DNA of 64,000 nucleotides from Kocuria flava (lineage in GTDB: Bacteria; Actinomycetota; Actinomycetes; Actinomycetales; Micrococcaceae), in assembly GCF_001482365.1 (NCBI RefSeq), contig NZ_CP013254.1, positions 1-64,000 of the forward strand, in the 5' to 3' direction. Every line of letters begins with the position of its first letter. Positions within the stretch are counted from its first letter, which is position 1. Position numbers and translations under genes: made by a program. Positions 43,984 through 51,587 of this stretch are shown in pieces. The notes beneath the pieces were generated by a model. It was not told the origin of the DNA. It made no database searches and was given only the letters and a program-made list of their open reading frames with translations.

Positions 43984-44938
43984 GGGGCGTGCACACCTCC
44001 GGCTCGACGTGGTCGGCGGGCTCGAGCTGGATCGTGGAGTGCTGGACCGAGACGGGGAAGTGCTCGGCCACGCAGCGCTGGATCCGGCCGAGGGCCTCGG
44101 CCGAGCCGCCGGAGTAGAAGTACTCGTCCTCGAGCACCACGTGGGCGGTGAGCACGGGCAGGTCCGAGGAGATGCGGGAGGCGTGCAGGTCGTGGACCTC
44201 CACGACGTGGGGCAGCTCGAGGATGTGCCCGCGCACGTCGGCGAGGTCGAGCCCGGGCGGGGCGCTCTCCATGAGCACCGACAGCGACTCCGTGAGCAGC
44301 CGGATGGTGCGGGGCACGATGAGCGCCCCGATGAGCAGGGCGACCAGGGCGTCGGCCTGCACCCAGCCGGTGAGGGTGATGACCACCGCCGCCACGACGA
44401 CGGCGACCGAGCCCAGGGCGTCGTTGAGCACCTCGAGCATCGCCGCGCGCAGGTTCAGGTTGGAGCGGCGACCGCCGAAGAGCACGACCATGGCGACGAC
44501 GTTGCCCAGCAGGCCCACGACGCCGAAGACGATCATCTCGGCGGAGGCCACCGGCTGCGGGTCGAAGAACCGCCGCACCCCCTCGACGAGCACGAACAGC
44601 CCCACGGCCAGCAGCACCCCGGCCTGCAGGGCCGCGGCGACGATCTCCGCCCGCCGCCAGCCCCACGTGCGCCGGGCAGTGGGCGGGCGCAGGCTCAGGT
44701 GGGCGGCGACCAGGGCGAGCAGCAGCCCGCCGGCGTCGGTGAGCACGTGGGCGGTGTCCAGGAGCAGAGCCAGGGACCCGGTCCACAGGGCGCCGACCAG
44801 CTGGACGACGAACAGCCCCGCGGTGATCCCGAAGGCCGTCGCGATCCGCCACCGGTCCGTGCCGGGCCCGGCGTGCGAGTGCCCGGGACCGTGCGCGTGG
44901 CCCTCGTGCCCGGGGTCCGCGGGATGCGCCTCAGCCAT
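43973..44938 (-). CDS. Cation diffusion facilitator (zinc-type) exporter
   Basis: 321 residues, six membrane helices. The N-terminus is His-rich (HPADPGHEGHAHGPGHSHAG). Metal-site helices carry LLLDTAHVLTDAGG and LEVLNDALGS, the paired HxxxD/DxxxD pattern of ZitB/CzcD proteins, and the C-terminal cytosolic domain ends with His residues. It exports Zn2+ or a similar ion in exchange for protons. ATG 44938 follows TAGGAT by six bases (leaderless). Confidence 0.9.
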   Translation of the reverse strand: MAEAHPADPGHEGHAHGPGHSHAGPGTDRWRIATAFGITAGLFVVQLVGALWTGSLALLLDTAHVLTDAGGLLLALVAAHLSLRPPTARRTWGWRRAEIVAAALQAGVLLAVGLFVLVEGVRRFFDPQPVASAEMIVFGVVGLLGNVVAMVVLFGGRRSNLNLRAAMLEVLNDALGSVAVVVAAVVITLTGWVQADALVALLIGALIVPRTIRLLTESLSVLMESAPPGLDLADVRGHILELPHVVEVHDLHASRISSDLPVLTAHVVLEDEYFYSGGSAEALGRIQRCVAEHFPVSVQHSTIQLEPADHVEPEVCTPHEH

Positions 44939-44977
44939 GGTCCCATCCTAGGCCGGGCACGGCCGCGGGGGCCGGGC

Positions 44978-45316
44978 TCAGCCGGTGGTGAACTCCGCGA
45001 ACCCGCCGGTGGCGGCCCCGAAGTGCGAGTCCACGCGCATCACCGCGCCGGGGGTGTCGTTGCTGTTGAGCGCCTTGAGCAGCTCGCCCACGGCCCAGCG
45101 CGGGCCCTCCGCGATCACGCCCACGGTGCCGTCCGCGTTGTTGACCGCGGAGCCGCGCAGGCCCAGCTTCTCGGCGTGGCGCCAGGTCCAGTAGCGGAAG
45201 CCCACGCCCTGCACGGAGCCGTGGACCACGGCGGTCAGCCGCAGCGGCTCGTTGAGGTCGAGCTCCTGGCGCCGGCGTCCCCTGGAGGGTCCCTGGTGGA
45301 TGGGCGGCAGGCTCAC
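44978..45316 (-). CDS. acyP: Acylphosphatase
   Basis: 112 residues. VHGSVQGVGFRYWTWRHA holds the catalytic Arg loop and NNADGTVGVIAEG the catalytic Asn, so it should hydrolyse acyl phosphates. Normal length is about 92; here a basic N-terminal stretch of about 22 residues precedes the fold. The GTG at 45316 overlaps the upstream gene's stop (GTGA), which supports this start, though a shorter protein from an internal start is possible. Confidence 0.85.
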   Translation of the reverse strand: MSLPPIHQGPSRGRRRQELDLNEPLRLTAVVHGSVQGVGFRYWTWRHAEKLGLRGSAVNNADGTVGVIAEGPRWAVGELLKALNSNDTPGAVMRVDSHFGAATGGFAEFTTG

Positions 45317-45987
45317 CGGTCCGCCGCCTTCGGCTCGCCGAGGGCCTCCGCGATCAGGGTCCCGCCGTCGGAGAAGTCGATGGTGCGCCCGACGGTCGAG
45401 GGGTCGTCGAGCACCGCGGCGGCGACCAGGGCCACGTTGGCGCGGGAGGTGTGCTGCTCGCCCTCGCGCTCGCCGCCGTCCGCGACGTCGATCTTGCCGG
45501 TGGCCTCCTCCAGGGTGAGGGCGCCCGGGCCCAGCACCGTCCAGTCGAGGCCGGAGGCCCGCAGGTGGTCGTCGGCGTCGGCCTTGGCCTGGGCGTAGGC
45601 GTGGAAGGAGTCGTCCTCGGGGATGCCGTGGTCCTGTCCGGCGCCGAAGTAGGAGATCATCACGAAGCGCCTGACCCCGGCCTGCTCGGCGGCGTCGATC
45701 GCCCGAATCGCGGCGTCGCGGTCCACCGCCCAGGTGCGCTCCGGGTTCCCGCCGCCGGCGCCGGCGCTCCAGACCACGGCGTCCTGGCCCTCCAGCAGCC
45801 GGGCGATCTCCTCGGTGGAGAGCTGCTCGAGGTCGGCGACGCGGGCGGTCGCGCCCGTGGCCTCGACCTCGTCGGTGTGGTCGGGGTTGCGGAAGACGCT
45901 GGTGACGTCGTTGCCGCCGGCCTGCAGGAGACGGGCGAGGATGAGGGCCACCTTGCCGTGGCCGCCGAGGATCGTCACGTGGGACAT
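45313..45987 (-). CDS. NAD(P)H-binding atypical SDR
   Basis: 224 residues: GGHGKVALILARLL at 8-21 (nucleotide loop), DAVVWSAGAGGG, FVMISYFGAGQ and a Y-A-Q-A-K motif in the SDR_a5/YwnB-like group. Such proteins bind NAD(P)H; the substrate is unknown and quinone or isoflavone-reductase-like roles are seen in relatives. AAGGAG precedes the ATG. Coupled to the acylphosphatase gene. Confidence 0.78.
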   Translation of the reverse strand: MSHVTILGGHGKVALILARLLQAGGNDVTSVFRNPDHTDEVEATGATARVADLEQLSTEEIARLLEGQDAVVWSAGAGGGNPERTWAVDRDAAIRAIDAAEQAGVRRFVMISYFGAGQDHGIPEDDSFHAYAQAKADADDHLRASGLDWTVLGPGALTLEEATGKIDVADGGEREGEQHTSRANVALVAAAVLDDPSTVGRTIDFSDGGTLIAEALGEPKAADR

Positions 45988-46154
45988 GGGGTGCTCCTTG
46001 GGAAGAGGGGGTGTGCGGGTCGTCCGTCGTCGACGCTAGCCCGCCCCGCGGGGCGGGGGAACGCCTCACGCGCAGGGCGAAACCGGGAATGCGGGGGTCC
46101 GCCGGGCGTGCGGTAGCGTCGGTGCGGCTGCCCGTCCCGTCCCCGGAGGTCCCC

Positions 46155-46322
46155 GTGCTGCTCTTCCAGCTCCTGCTGACCCTGATCGCCCTGGTCCTGC
46201 TCGTCCTCGCCCTGCTGGACGGCTCGGGGACGCTCGCGCTGCTGGCCACGATGATGCTCGTGGTGGCGCTGTCCGGGGTGCTCGTCGCCTGGCGGCGGGA
46301 CCGTCGCGCGGGCCGCCGCTGA
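46155..46322 (+). CDS. Small two-helix membrane protein
   Basis: 55 residues: two hydrophobic stretches (LLFQLLLTLIALVLLVLALL and LALLATMMLVVALSGVLVA) joined by DGSG, ending in a basic WRRDRRAGRR that should stay in the cytosol. No family recognised. The GTG is chosen because CCGGAGG lies upstream and a TAGCGT box is near 46115. It lies between divergent/convergent genes and codon use is normal; moderate confidence that it is real. Confidence 0.5.
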   Translation: MLLFQLLLTLIALVLLVLALLDGSGTLALLATMMLVVALSGVLVAWRRDRRAGRR

Positions 46323-46391
46323 ACCGCCCGCTCCCGCGCGGTCGGAGGCCCGCCGGGCGGCCTGCCCCGTGGCGGCCTGCTCCGCGGCGGC

Positions 46392-46724
46392 CTACTCCGC
46401 GGCGTGCTCGATGCCGGTGACGGTGGTGAGGATGAACACGGCGTCCTCGAGCGCCGTGACGGCGTGGCGCTCCTGCGGGATCTCGTGCAGCTGACCCGCC
46501 TCGAGGACCACGTCGGTGCTCGCCGCGAGCCGGATCCGCCCGTGCAGCACCTGCAGGGCGGCCGCGTAGGGGGCGTTGTGCTCCGCGAGCTCGGCGCCCT
46601 CCCGGAGCGCGATCAGGGTCTGGCGCAGGACCTTCTGGTGCAGCAGCTGGGCCGCGCTGCGCCCGTGGGCGCTGTGCCGGGCCTCGTTGAGGTGCTGCAT
46701 GGCGATCTCGTTCAGGTGCTGCAT
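46392..46724 (-). CDS. Cupin-domain protein
   Basis: 110 residues: a small single-domain cupin (ALQVLHGRIRLAA, LEAGQLHEIPQERHAVTALEDAVFILT). It lacks the full two-His-Glu metal motif, having only H-x-I-P and R-H-A-V. The first 16 residues are a tandem duplication, MQHLNEIA MQHLNEAR. AGGAGGAGAACC before the first ATG decides the start. The N-terminus overlaps the end of the DUF488 gene by 13 bases. Confidence 0.75.
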   Translation of the reverse strand: MQHLNEIAMQHLNEARHSAHGRSAAQLLHQKVLRQTLIALREGAELAEHNAPYAAALQVLHGRIRLAASTDVVLEAGQLHEIPQERHAVTALEDAVFILTTVTGIEHAAE

Positions 46725-47251
46725 GGTTCTCCTCCTGGGTAGGTGATCCGGTCGCCGTCGACCACGGCGAAGTCCCGCAACCGGGCGGGGGTGAGCTTGC
46801 CGGGGCCCATGACGTGCTGGACGTCGTGGCCGCGCACGAGCAGCGCCTCGGCCACGAGCGAGCGGTGGCAGCGCCACCACACGGCCTCGGCGCACATGAT
46901 CGCGACCGTGTGCTCGGCGGCGAGCTCCTCCAGCCCGGCGAGGGCCTCGCGGAACTCCTCGGTCTGCATGTGATCGGCGTAGCCGCGGAAGGACGCGTTG
47001 CGCCAGGCGGTGTTGACCGACTCCGGCGAGGTGCGCCGCAGCCCGCCCAGCCCCTTGCAGTAGGTGTGGCCGATCCCGGCCCGCTCGAGCGTCGCCGGCA
47101 GCACGTCCAGGTTGAACTGCGGGTTCGTGCGCGAGCGCGGGACGGTGCGGATGTCCACGAGGTGGTCCACACCGACCTCCGCCAGCAGCGCCACGAACTC
47201 CTCGGCGGAGCGCGTGGAGTGCCCCACGGTGTAGACGGTGTGCCCGGTCAT
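46712..47251 (-). CDS. DUF488 family protein
   Basis: 179 residues: YTVGHSTRSAEEFVALL near the start, VDIRTVPRSRTNPQF at about 32-46 and MCAEAVWWRCHRSLVAE near 118-134 are the marks of DUF488, a family of unknown enzymatic role with conserved Arg, Cys and His. ATG 47251 follows TAGGGT by six bases (leaderless). Its stop lies inside the cupin gene. Confidence 0.85.
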   Translation of the reverse strand: MTGHTVYTVGHSTRSAEEFVALLAEVGVDHLVDIRTVPRSRTNPQFNLDVLPATLERAGIGHTYCKGLGGLRRTSPESVNTAWRNASFRGYADHMQTEEFREALAGLEELAAEHTVAIMCAEAVWWRCHRSLVAEALLVRGHDVQHVMGPGKLTPARLRDFAVVDGDRITYPGGEPCST

Positions 47252-47297
47252 GCCCCCACCCTACTGATGATCCCCGGCGGTGCGGGGGCGCCCGGGC

Positions 47298-47798
47298 TCA
47301 GTCCCGGTCGGGGCGCTCCTCGGTCCAGCGGGCGGAGCCGGTGGCGGTGCGCCGGCCCGCGGCGGCCCAGGACTCCCAGGCGCCGGGCTCGACCACCGGG
47401 AAGCGGCGGCCGGTCACGGCGGTGGGCACGATGCGCACGAACCGGTCCTTGATCCCGGCCTGCAGCGGGTACAGCGGCAGCTCGAGGGCCCGGAACAGCG
47501 CGTGCCCGCGCGGCACGGGCTCGGCGCGGCCCTTGAGCAGCACGCTCCACGCGCGGCCGGCGGCCTCGTCGTACCCGTCGGCCTCCAGGGCCACGGGCGC
47601 CGCCTCGAGCGCCGCGGCGGTCTTGGTGCCCTCGGCGGAGCGGAAGACGGCGGTGCGCCCCTCGACGGCGTAGTTGACGGGGAAGACCTCCGGGGCGCCG
47701 TCGACGACGACGGCGAGGCGGCCGATCCCGGCCCGGCCCAGCAGCGCCCAGCACTCCTCGGCGGCGAGCACCGCCACGTCCTCGTGGTACCACTGCAC
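47298..47798 (-). CDS. Pyridoxamine 5'-phosphate oxidase-like FMN-binding protein
   Basis: 166 residues of the split-barrel PPOX-like type: LAAEECWALLGRAGIGRLAVVVDG, VFPVNYAVEGRTAVFRSAEGTK and the later W-S-V-L-L-K-G-R-A-E-P. This group (Rv1155/F420-or FMN-binding, MSMEG-like) often has unknown substrates. It is divergent from the epimerase-like gene, with a TAGGCT box near 47858 for its promoter. Confidence 0.78.
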   Translation of the reverse strand: MQWYHEDVAVLAAEECWALLGRAGIGRLAVVVDGAPEVFPVNYAVEGRTAVFRSAEGTKTAAALEAAPVALEADGYDEAAGRAWSVLLKGRAEPVPRGHALFRALELPLYPLQAGIKDRFVRIVPTAVTGRRFPVVEPGAWESWAAAGRRTATGSARWTEERPDRD

Positions 47799-47937
47799 GG
47801 TTCCTGCCCGTCCTTCCCGGCCGTTTCCGCGCGGTGTCCGCGCGCGCCGGGTCTAGCCTACGGCGGGACCGGGCCCACCGGCGGACGGGTCGCCGCGTGA
47901 CGCCCCGCGCGGGGCCCGCGGGTGCGAGGATGGGCCC

Positions 47938-48777
47938 ATGAGCGTGGTGATCGCGGGATGCGGAGACCTGGGCACGGAGATCGGGCTGCGGCTGGCGGAG
48001 CAGGGGCACGAGGTGGTGGGCCTGCGCCGGCACGCGGAGCGGGTGCCGGCGCCCCTGACGGGCCTGCCGGTGGACCTGCGCACGGAGGTGCCGCAGCTGC
48101 CCGGGGACGTGGAGCTGCTCGTGGTGGCCACCGCCGCCGACGGGCGCACCCCCGAGGACTACCGGGCGGCCTACGTCGACGGGCTGCGCAACCTGCTCAC
48201 CGGGGTGCTCGAGGCCGGGGCCCTGCCCCGCCGGGCCCTGCTGATCTCCTCCACGGCCGTGTGCGGGGACGGCGACGGCGAGGAGGTCACCGAGGACGAT
48301 CCCCCGGCGCCGGCCACCCCGACCGCCGAGGTGCTGCTGGAGGCCGAGGAGATCTTCCACGAGCACTTCCCCCACGGGACGGTCCTGCGCCTGGCCGGGA
48401 TCTACGGGCCCGGGCGCACGCGGCTGATCGACCGGGTCCGTGCCGGCGCCGCGGCCGGGGCGGCCTGGACCAACCGCATCCACCGCGACGACGCCGCGGC
48501 CGCCGCGGTGCACCTGTTGACCATGGCGGCGCAGCCGCTGACCCTCTACCTGGGGGTCGACGACGAGCCGGCCCGCGAGCGCGACGTCCTGGCCTTCCTC
48601 GCCGAGCAGCTGGGGGCGCCGCCGCCCGAGGACGTCCCGGAGGCGGACGCCCCGCGGCGGGGCTCGAAGCGGCTGTCGAACCGGCGGCTGCGCGCGTCCG
48701 GCTTCGCGCTGCGCTACCCCACCTACCGGGAGGGCTACCGGGCGGTGCTCGCCGGGGAGGGCGAGCGCCACTCCTGA
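47938..48777 (+). CDS. NAD-dependent epimerase-like protein (YeeZ type)
   Basis: 279 residues of extended SDR: VVIAGCGDLGTEIGLRLAEQGH at 3-24, LISSTAVCGDGDG, VLRLAGIYGPGRTRLIDRV and NRIHRDDAAAAAVHLL. It resembles the YeeZ/TDP-sugar epimerase-like group; the active-site Tyr-x3-Lys is not evident, so catalysis is uncertain. ATG 47938 follows GAGGAT by six bases (leaderless). Its 3' end overlaps the convergent P450 gene by 43 bases. Confidence 0.78.
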   Translation: MSVVIAGCGDLGTEIGLRLAEQGHEVVGLRRHAERVPAPLTGLPVDLRTEVPQLPGDVELLVVATAADGRTPEDYRAAYVDGLRNLLTGVLEAGALPRRALLISSTAVCGDGDGEEVTEDDPPAPATPTAEVLLEAEEIFHEHFPHGTVLRLAGIYGPGRTRLIDRVRAGAAAGAAWTNRIHRDDAAAAAVHLLTMAAQPLTLYLGVDDEPARERDVLAFLAEQLGAPPPEDVPEADAPRRGSKRLSNRRLRASGFALRYPTYREGYRAVLAGEGERHS

Positions 48778-50000
48778 GCCGCCCCGACCCGCAGCACGAG
48801 CTCGCGCACCTCGTAGGCGGCGATCGTCTCGAGCCACGCGACGCGCGGCGGGTGCACCAGCTCGAGGGGCAGGCGCAGCAGCCGCTGCAGGAGCACGTCG
48901 CTCTCCTGGATCGCGAGGAACCCGCCCGGGCAGCGGTGGGCGCCGTCCCCGAAGGACAGCACCTCGGCGCGCACGCCCCGGGGCCGGGCCCGCCCCGGGC
49001 ACAGCGCGGCGGCGTCCGGGCCGAGGGCACGGGCGTCGGTGTTGGCCGCGCGCACCGAGAGGTCGAGCAAGGCCCCGGCGGGGACCTCGTGGCGGCGCCC
49101 CTCGTGCTCGAGCACGAGCGCGCGGGTGGTGCGGCGGCGCAGGTGCCCCACGACCGGCTCGAGGCGCAGCACCTCGTGCAGGATCGCGTGGCGCCCGGCC
49201 TCCTCCGCCGAGAGGTAGCGGGCCCGCAGGGCGTCGTCGTCGAGCAGGTGCCAGGCCGCCACGGCGATGAACTCGCGGGTGGTGACCATGCCCGCGGCCG
49301 CGTAGGTGAGGCACTCCACGAGGATCTCCCGGTCGGTGTACCCCTCGGCCAGCAGGTGCGAGACGACGTCCTCCCGGGGCCGCTCCCGCCGGGTCCTGAT
49401 CGCCGGGCGCACGTCGAGCAGGTGGAAGGCGCCCATGGCCCAGGCCGGGCGCACGGCGGCGGCCGCCGCCCGGGCGCGGCCCAGCACGCCCCGGCGCCGG
49501 TCCCCGGGCGGGGCCGGGATCGCGAAGAAGCGCTCGAGGCGCCGGGCCATGCCCTCGGTGCCCGAGTCGGTCAGCCCCACCACCTGGGCGGCGACCTCCA
49601 CCGAGTAGCGCAGCGTCACCGCCGAGAGCTCGCAGCCGCCCTCGGCGCGGATCCGCTCGACCAGCTCGTCGGCGCGCTCCTCCATCAGCCCCCGGTAGCG
49701 CCGGCCCACGGCGGCCGGGGTGAAGAACCGGGCGGTGGCGCTGCGCTGGCGGCGGTGCTCGGGGCCGTCGGCGTAGAGCACCGGCGGGTGGTCGCCGGTG
49801 AGCCCCTGCGCGGCCGCCTCGGCGTTGAAGCCGGCCTGGACGGTGGCGTCGGCCTCCCGCAGGACCTCCCGCACCAGGGGCAGGGAGCGGACGTGCCACA
49901 CGCCGTCCACGACCTCGACCGGCGGACCCGCGGGCTCGCCCGGCGGCACGGTCCGGCGCCGGTCGCCGTGGGGGACGGGGCAGCGCGAGGGCTCGTTCAT
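48735..50000 (-). CDS. Cytochrome P450
   Basis: 421 residues. I-helix AAGMVTT (G237 to T241), E276-x2-R279 of the K-helix (HEVLRLEP) and heme loop FGDGAHRCPGG with axial C357 are intact, so it should be an active monooxygenase that needs an outside ferredoxin/reductase. The substrate is not readable. ATG 50000 follows TAGCAT by six bases, the same 15 bases of promoter and spacer as the CoADR gene at 34222. No redox partner is adjacent. Confidence 0.9.
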   Translation of the reverse strand: MNEPSRCPVPHGDRRRTVPPGEPAGPPVEVVDGVWHVRSLPLVREVLREADATVQAGFNAEAAAQGLTGDHPPVLYADGPEHRRQRSATARFFTPAAVGRRYRGLMEERADELVERIRAEGGCELSAVTLRYSVEVAAQVVGLTDSGTEGMARRLERFFAIPAPPGDRRRGVLGRARAAAAAVRPAWAMGAFHLLDVRPAIRTRRERPREDVVSHLLAEGYTDREILVECLTYAAAGMVTTREFIAVAAWHLLDDDALRARYLSAEEAGRHAILHEVLRLEPVVGHLRRRTTRALVLEHEGRRHEVPAGALLDLSVRAANTDARALGPDAAALCPGRARPRGVRAEVLSFGDGAHRCPGGFLAIQESDVLLQRLLRLPLELVHPPRVAWLETIAAYEVRELVLRVGAAQEWRSPSPASTAR

Positions 50001-50343
50001 GGGCTCATGCTAGTCCCGCCCCTCCCCCGCCGCGCCGAGGAGCGGCGACCGGCCGCTCCGGGCGCCTCCTTCCCGCCGGACGCCGCTCCTCGGGGCGCGC
50101 CGCCGGAGGGCGGGCGAGGGGACCGCCAGTCATTACTGATCAGTAGCGCGAGGCCGCGCGGGGACGGCCCCGGAGGGGCCGGAGATGGTCAGCATGCTAA
50201 GGTTGACGTGTCCCGCCGCAGGTCAGGAGGCTCTCGGCCCCCGCGGCGGCGTCGCCCGCAGCGCCGGGGCGAGGCGTGGTCGTGGTCGCAGCACCGGTCC
50301 CGTGGGGGGACGACCCCGCCCGCCCGGCGCAGGCGGGAACGCC
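50001..50343. other. Intergenic region upstream of the P450 gene
   Basis: 343 bases. Besides the leaderless P450 box it contains a 12-bp palindrome at 50134 and a promoter-like stretch CATGCTAAGGTTGACGTG at 50193-50210. An Arg-rich reading frame from GTG 50207 overlaps the next gene antisense and does not look real. Confidence 0.45.
50134..50145. promoter_or_regulatory. 12-bp perfect palindrome, operator candidate
   Basis: TACTGATCAGTA in an AT-rich patch about 120-130 bases upstream of the P450 leaderless start. It is TetR-like in style; no regulator gene is adjacent. Confidence 0.4.
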
Positions 50344-51276
50344 TCAGGGACGCTCCCCCAGGTGGAAGGCCGAGGCCGAGCGCTCGCCCGTGTCGGTCGG
50401 GAAGACCGTGTGCGCCTCGGACCACTTGTGCGCCACGAACGCGCGCAGCTTCTCCGCGAAGGCCCCGGGCCGCCACTCGAGGTAGGGCATGTCCTGGCTG
50501 GCGTCGAGCAGGTAGTAGCTGCTGTAGGCGCGCACCAGCTCGGGCTCGCGGGTGCCGGCGGCGTCGTCGGTGCCCGCGGCGCCGTCGTCGAGCACGACGA
50601 AGACCGGGGCCCCGGGCTGACCGTCGTAGACGCGCACCTCGAGGCGCTCGGCGACCACCGGGTCCATCGCGCCCAGGGCCCGCAGCTGGTGGCTGAGCGT
50701 GTCGAAGCCGCGCCGCAGGTCCATGGGCGAGAGCCCGTAGCGGTGGCGGATGTCGCGCAGCAGCGAGGCCAGGGCCGGCGAGCGGGGGTCGAGCAGCAGC
50801 AGGCGGATGCGCACCCCCGCGCCGAGGGCCTTGTGGATGGCGTCGAGGTCGCCCGCGAGGGTCAGCGGGAAGGTGTCCATCCACCACAGCTCCTGCCCGG
50901 GCCGCACGCCCCGCAGCACGTCGACCGTGCCCAGCTCCTCGCGCACCCCGGCGAGCCCCAGCCGGTCCTCGCGGTCCGCCGGCGGAACGGGCTCCGGCGG
51001 CGGGGGCGCCGCGGCGGGCGGAGAGGCCTGCCGGCGCGCCAGGGCGGCGTCCAGGAGCAGCCCCACCCCGCCGACGGTCAGCAGCACGACCGCGGCGTCG
51101 AGGGCCAGCTCCGACCACGCCTGCCCGGCGGCCACCGCGACGACGGCGAGCGCCGCCCCGAGGCCGAGGAGCACGGCCGGGGCCGCGCTCGGGCGCCGCG
51201 GCGGCACGGCGCGCACGGGCGCGCCCCAGCCCTTCCCGGCGGTGTGGTCCTGGGTGGCGCTGCGGGTCTCCAGCAC
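50344..51276 (-). CDS. Two-helix membrane protein with PLD/DUF5919-like cytosolic domain
   Basis: 310 residues, not firmly recognised. Two hydrophobic helices lie at about 30-75, followed by a Pro-rich linker and a soluble domain about 105-310. That domain has ELWWMDTFPLTLAGDLDAIHKALGAGVRIRLLLLDPRSP, which resembles the phospholipase-D-like half domain of DUF5919 proteins, but no HKD motif is seen. It ends SAFHLGERP. GTG 51276 is chosen because AAGGGGGG lies just before it; TTGACG on the same strand at about 51334-51339 may be its -35. Confidence 0.6.
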   Translation of the reverse strand: MLETRSATQDHTAGKGWGAPVRAVPPRRPSAAPAVLLGLGAALAVVAVAAGQAWSELALDAAVVLLTVGGVGLLLDAALARRQASPPAAAPPPPEPVPPADREDRLGLAGVREELGTVDVLRGVRPGQELWWMDTFPLTLAGDLDAIHKALGAGVRIRLLLLDPRSPALASLLRDIRHRYGLSPMDLRRGFDTLSHQLRALGAMDPVVAERLEVRVYDGQPGAPVFVVLDDGAAGTDDAAGTREPELVRAYSSYYLLDASQDMPYLEWRPGAFAEKLRAFVAHKWSEAHTVFPTDTGERSASAFHLGERP

Positions 51277-51587
51277 GGGACCCCCCTTCCTCGAGCGGAT
51301 CTGCCCACAGACTCCCACGCCTCCCGGACCGGGCGTCAATCCCGTGCTCACCGGGGCTTTTTGTGACAGCCGGCACCGCCGCCACCCTCCCTCCCCGGGG
51401 CTCGTCCCCCGATGAGCGCCCGTCCCCACTTCGGGGGCATCCGGGTCAGAACATGCATCTGCATCTCTATGCTCGTGCTCGGACGTGCGGGGGCACGCCG
51501 CAGCCCGCTCCCGCGCCGGGGACCGTCCCGCGTCCCGCAGCGGACCGCGCCGGCCGCGCTGCCCACCACCGACGGAAGGCACCTCCC
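51277..51587. other. Divergent promoter region, unknown membrane protein / acyltransferase
   Basis: 311 bases without a gene. On the plus strand TATGCT at 51468-51473 follows two TGCATC repeats and is the best -10 for the acyltransferase, giving a leader of about 108 bases. On the minus strand TTGACG marks a possible -35. A T5 run at 51357-51362 stands out. Confidence 0.4.

Noticed and set aside
50207..50696. Arg-rich plus-strand frame starting at GTG 50207
   Set aside because: Attractive because a TAAGGT box lies near, but the box is too close (4 bases), the protein is nearly all Arg/Pro/Gly and it is antisense to the gene at 50344-51276.
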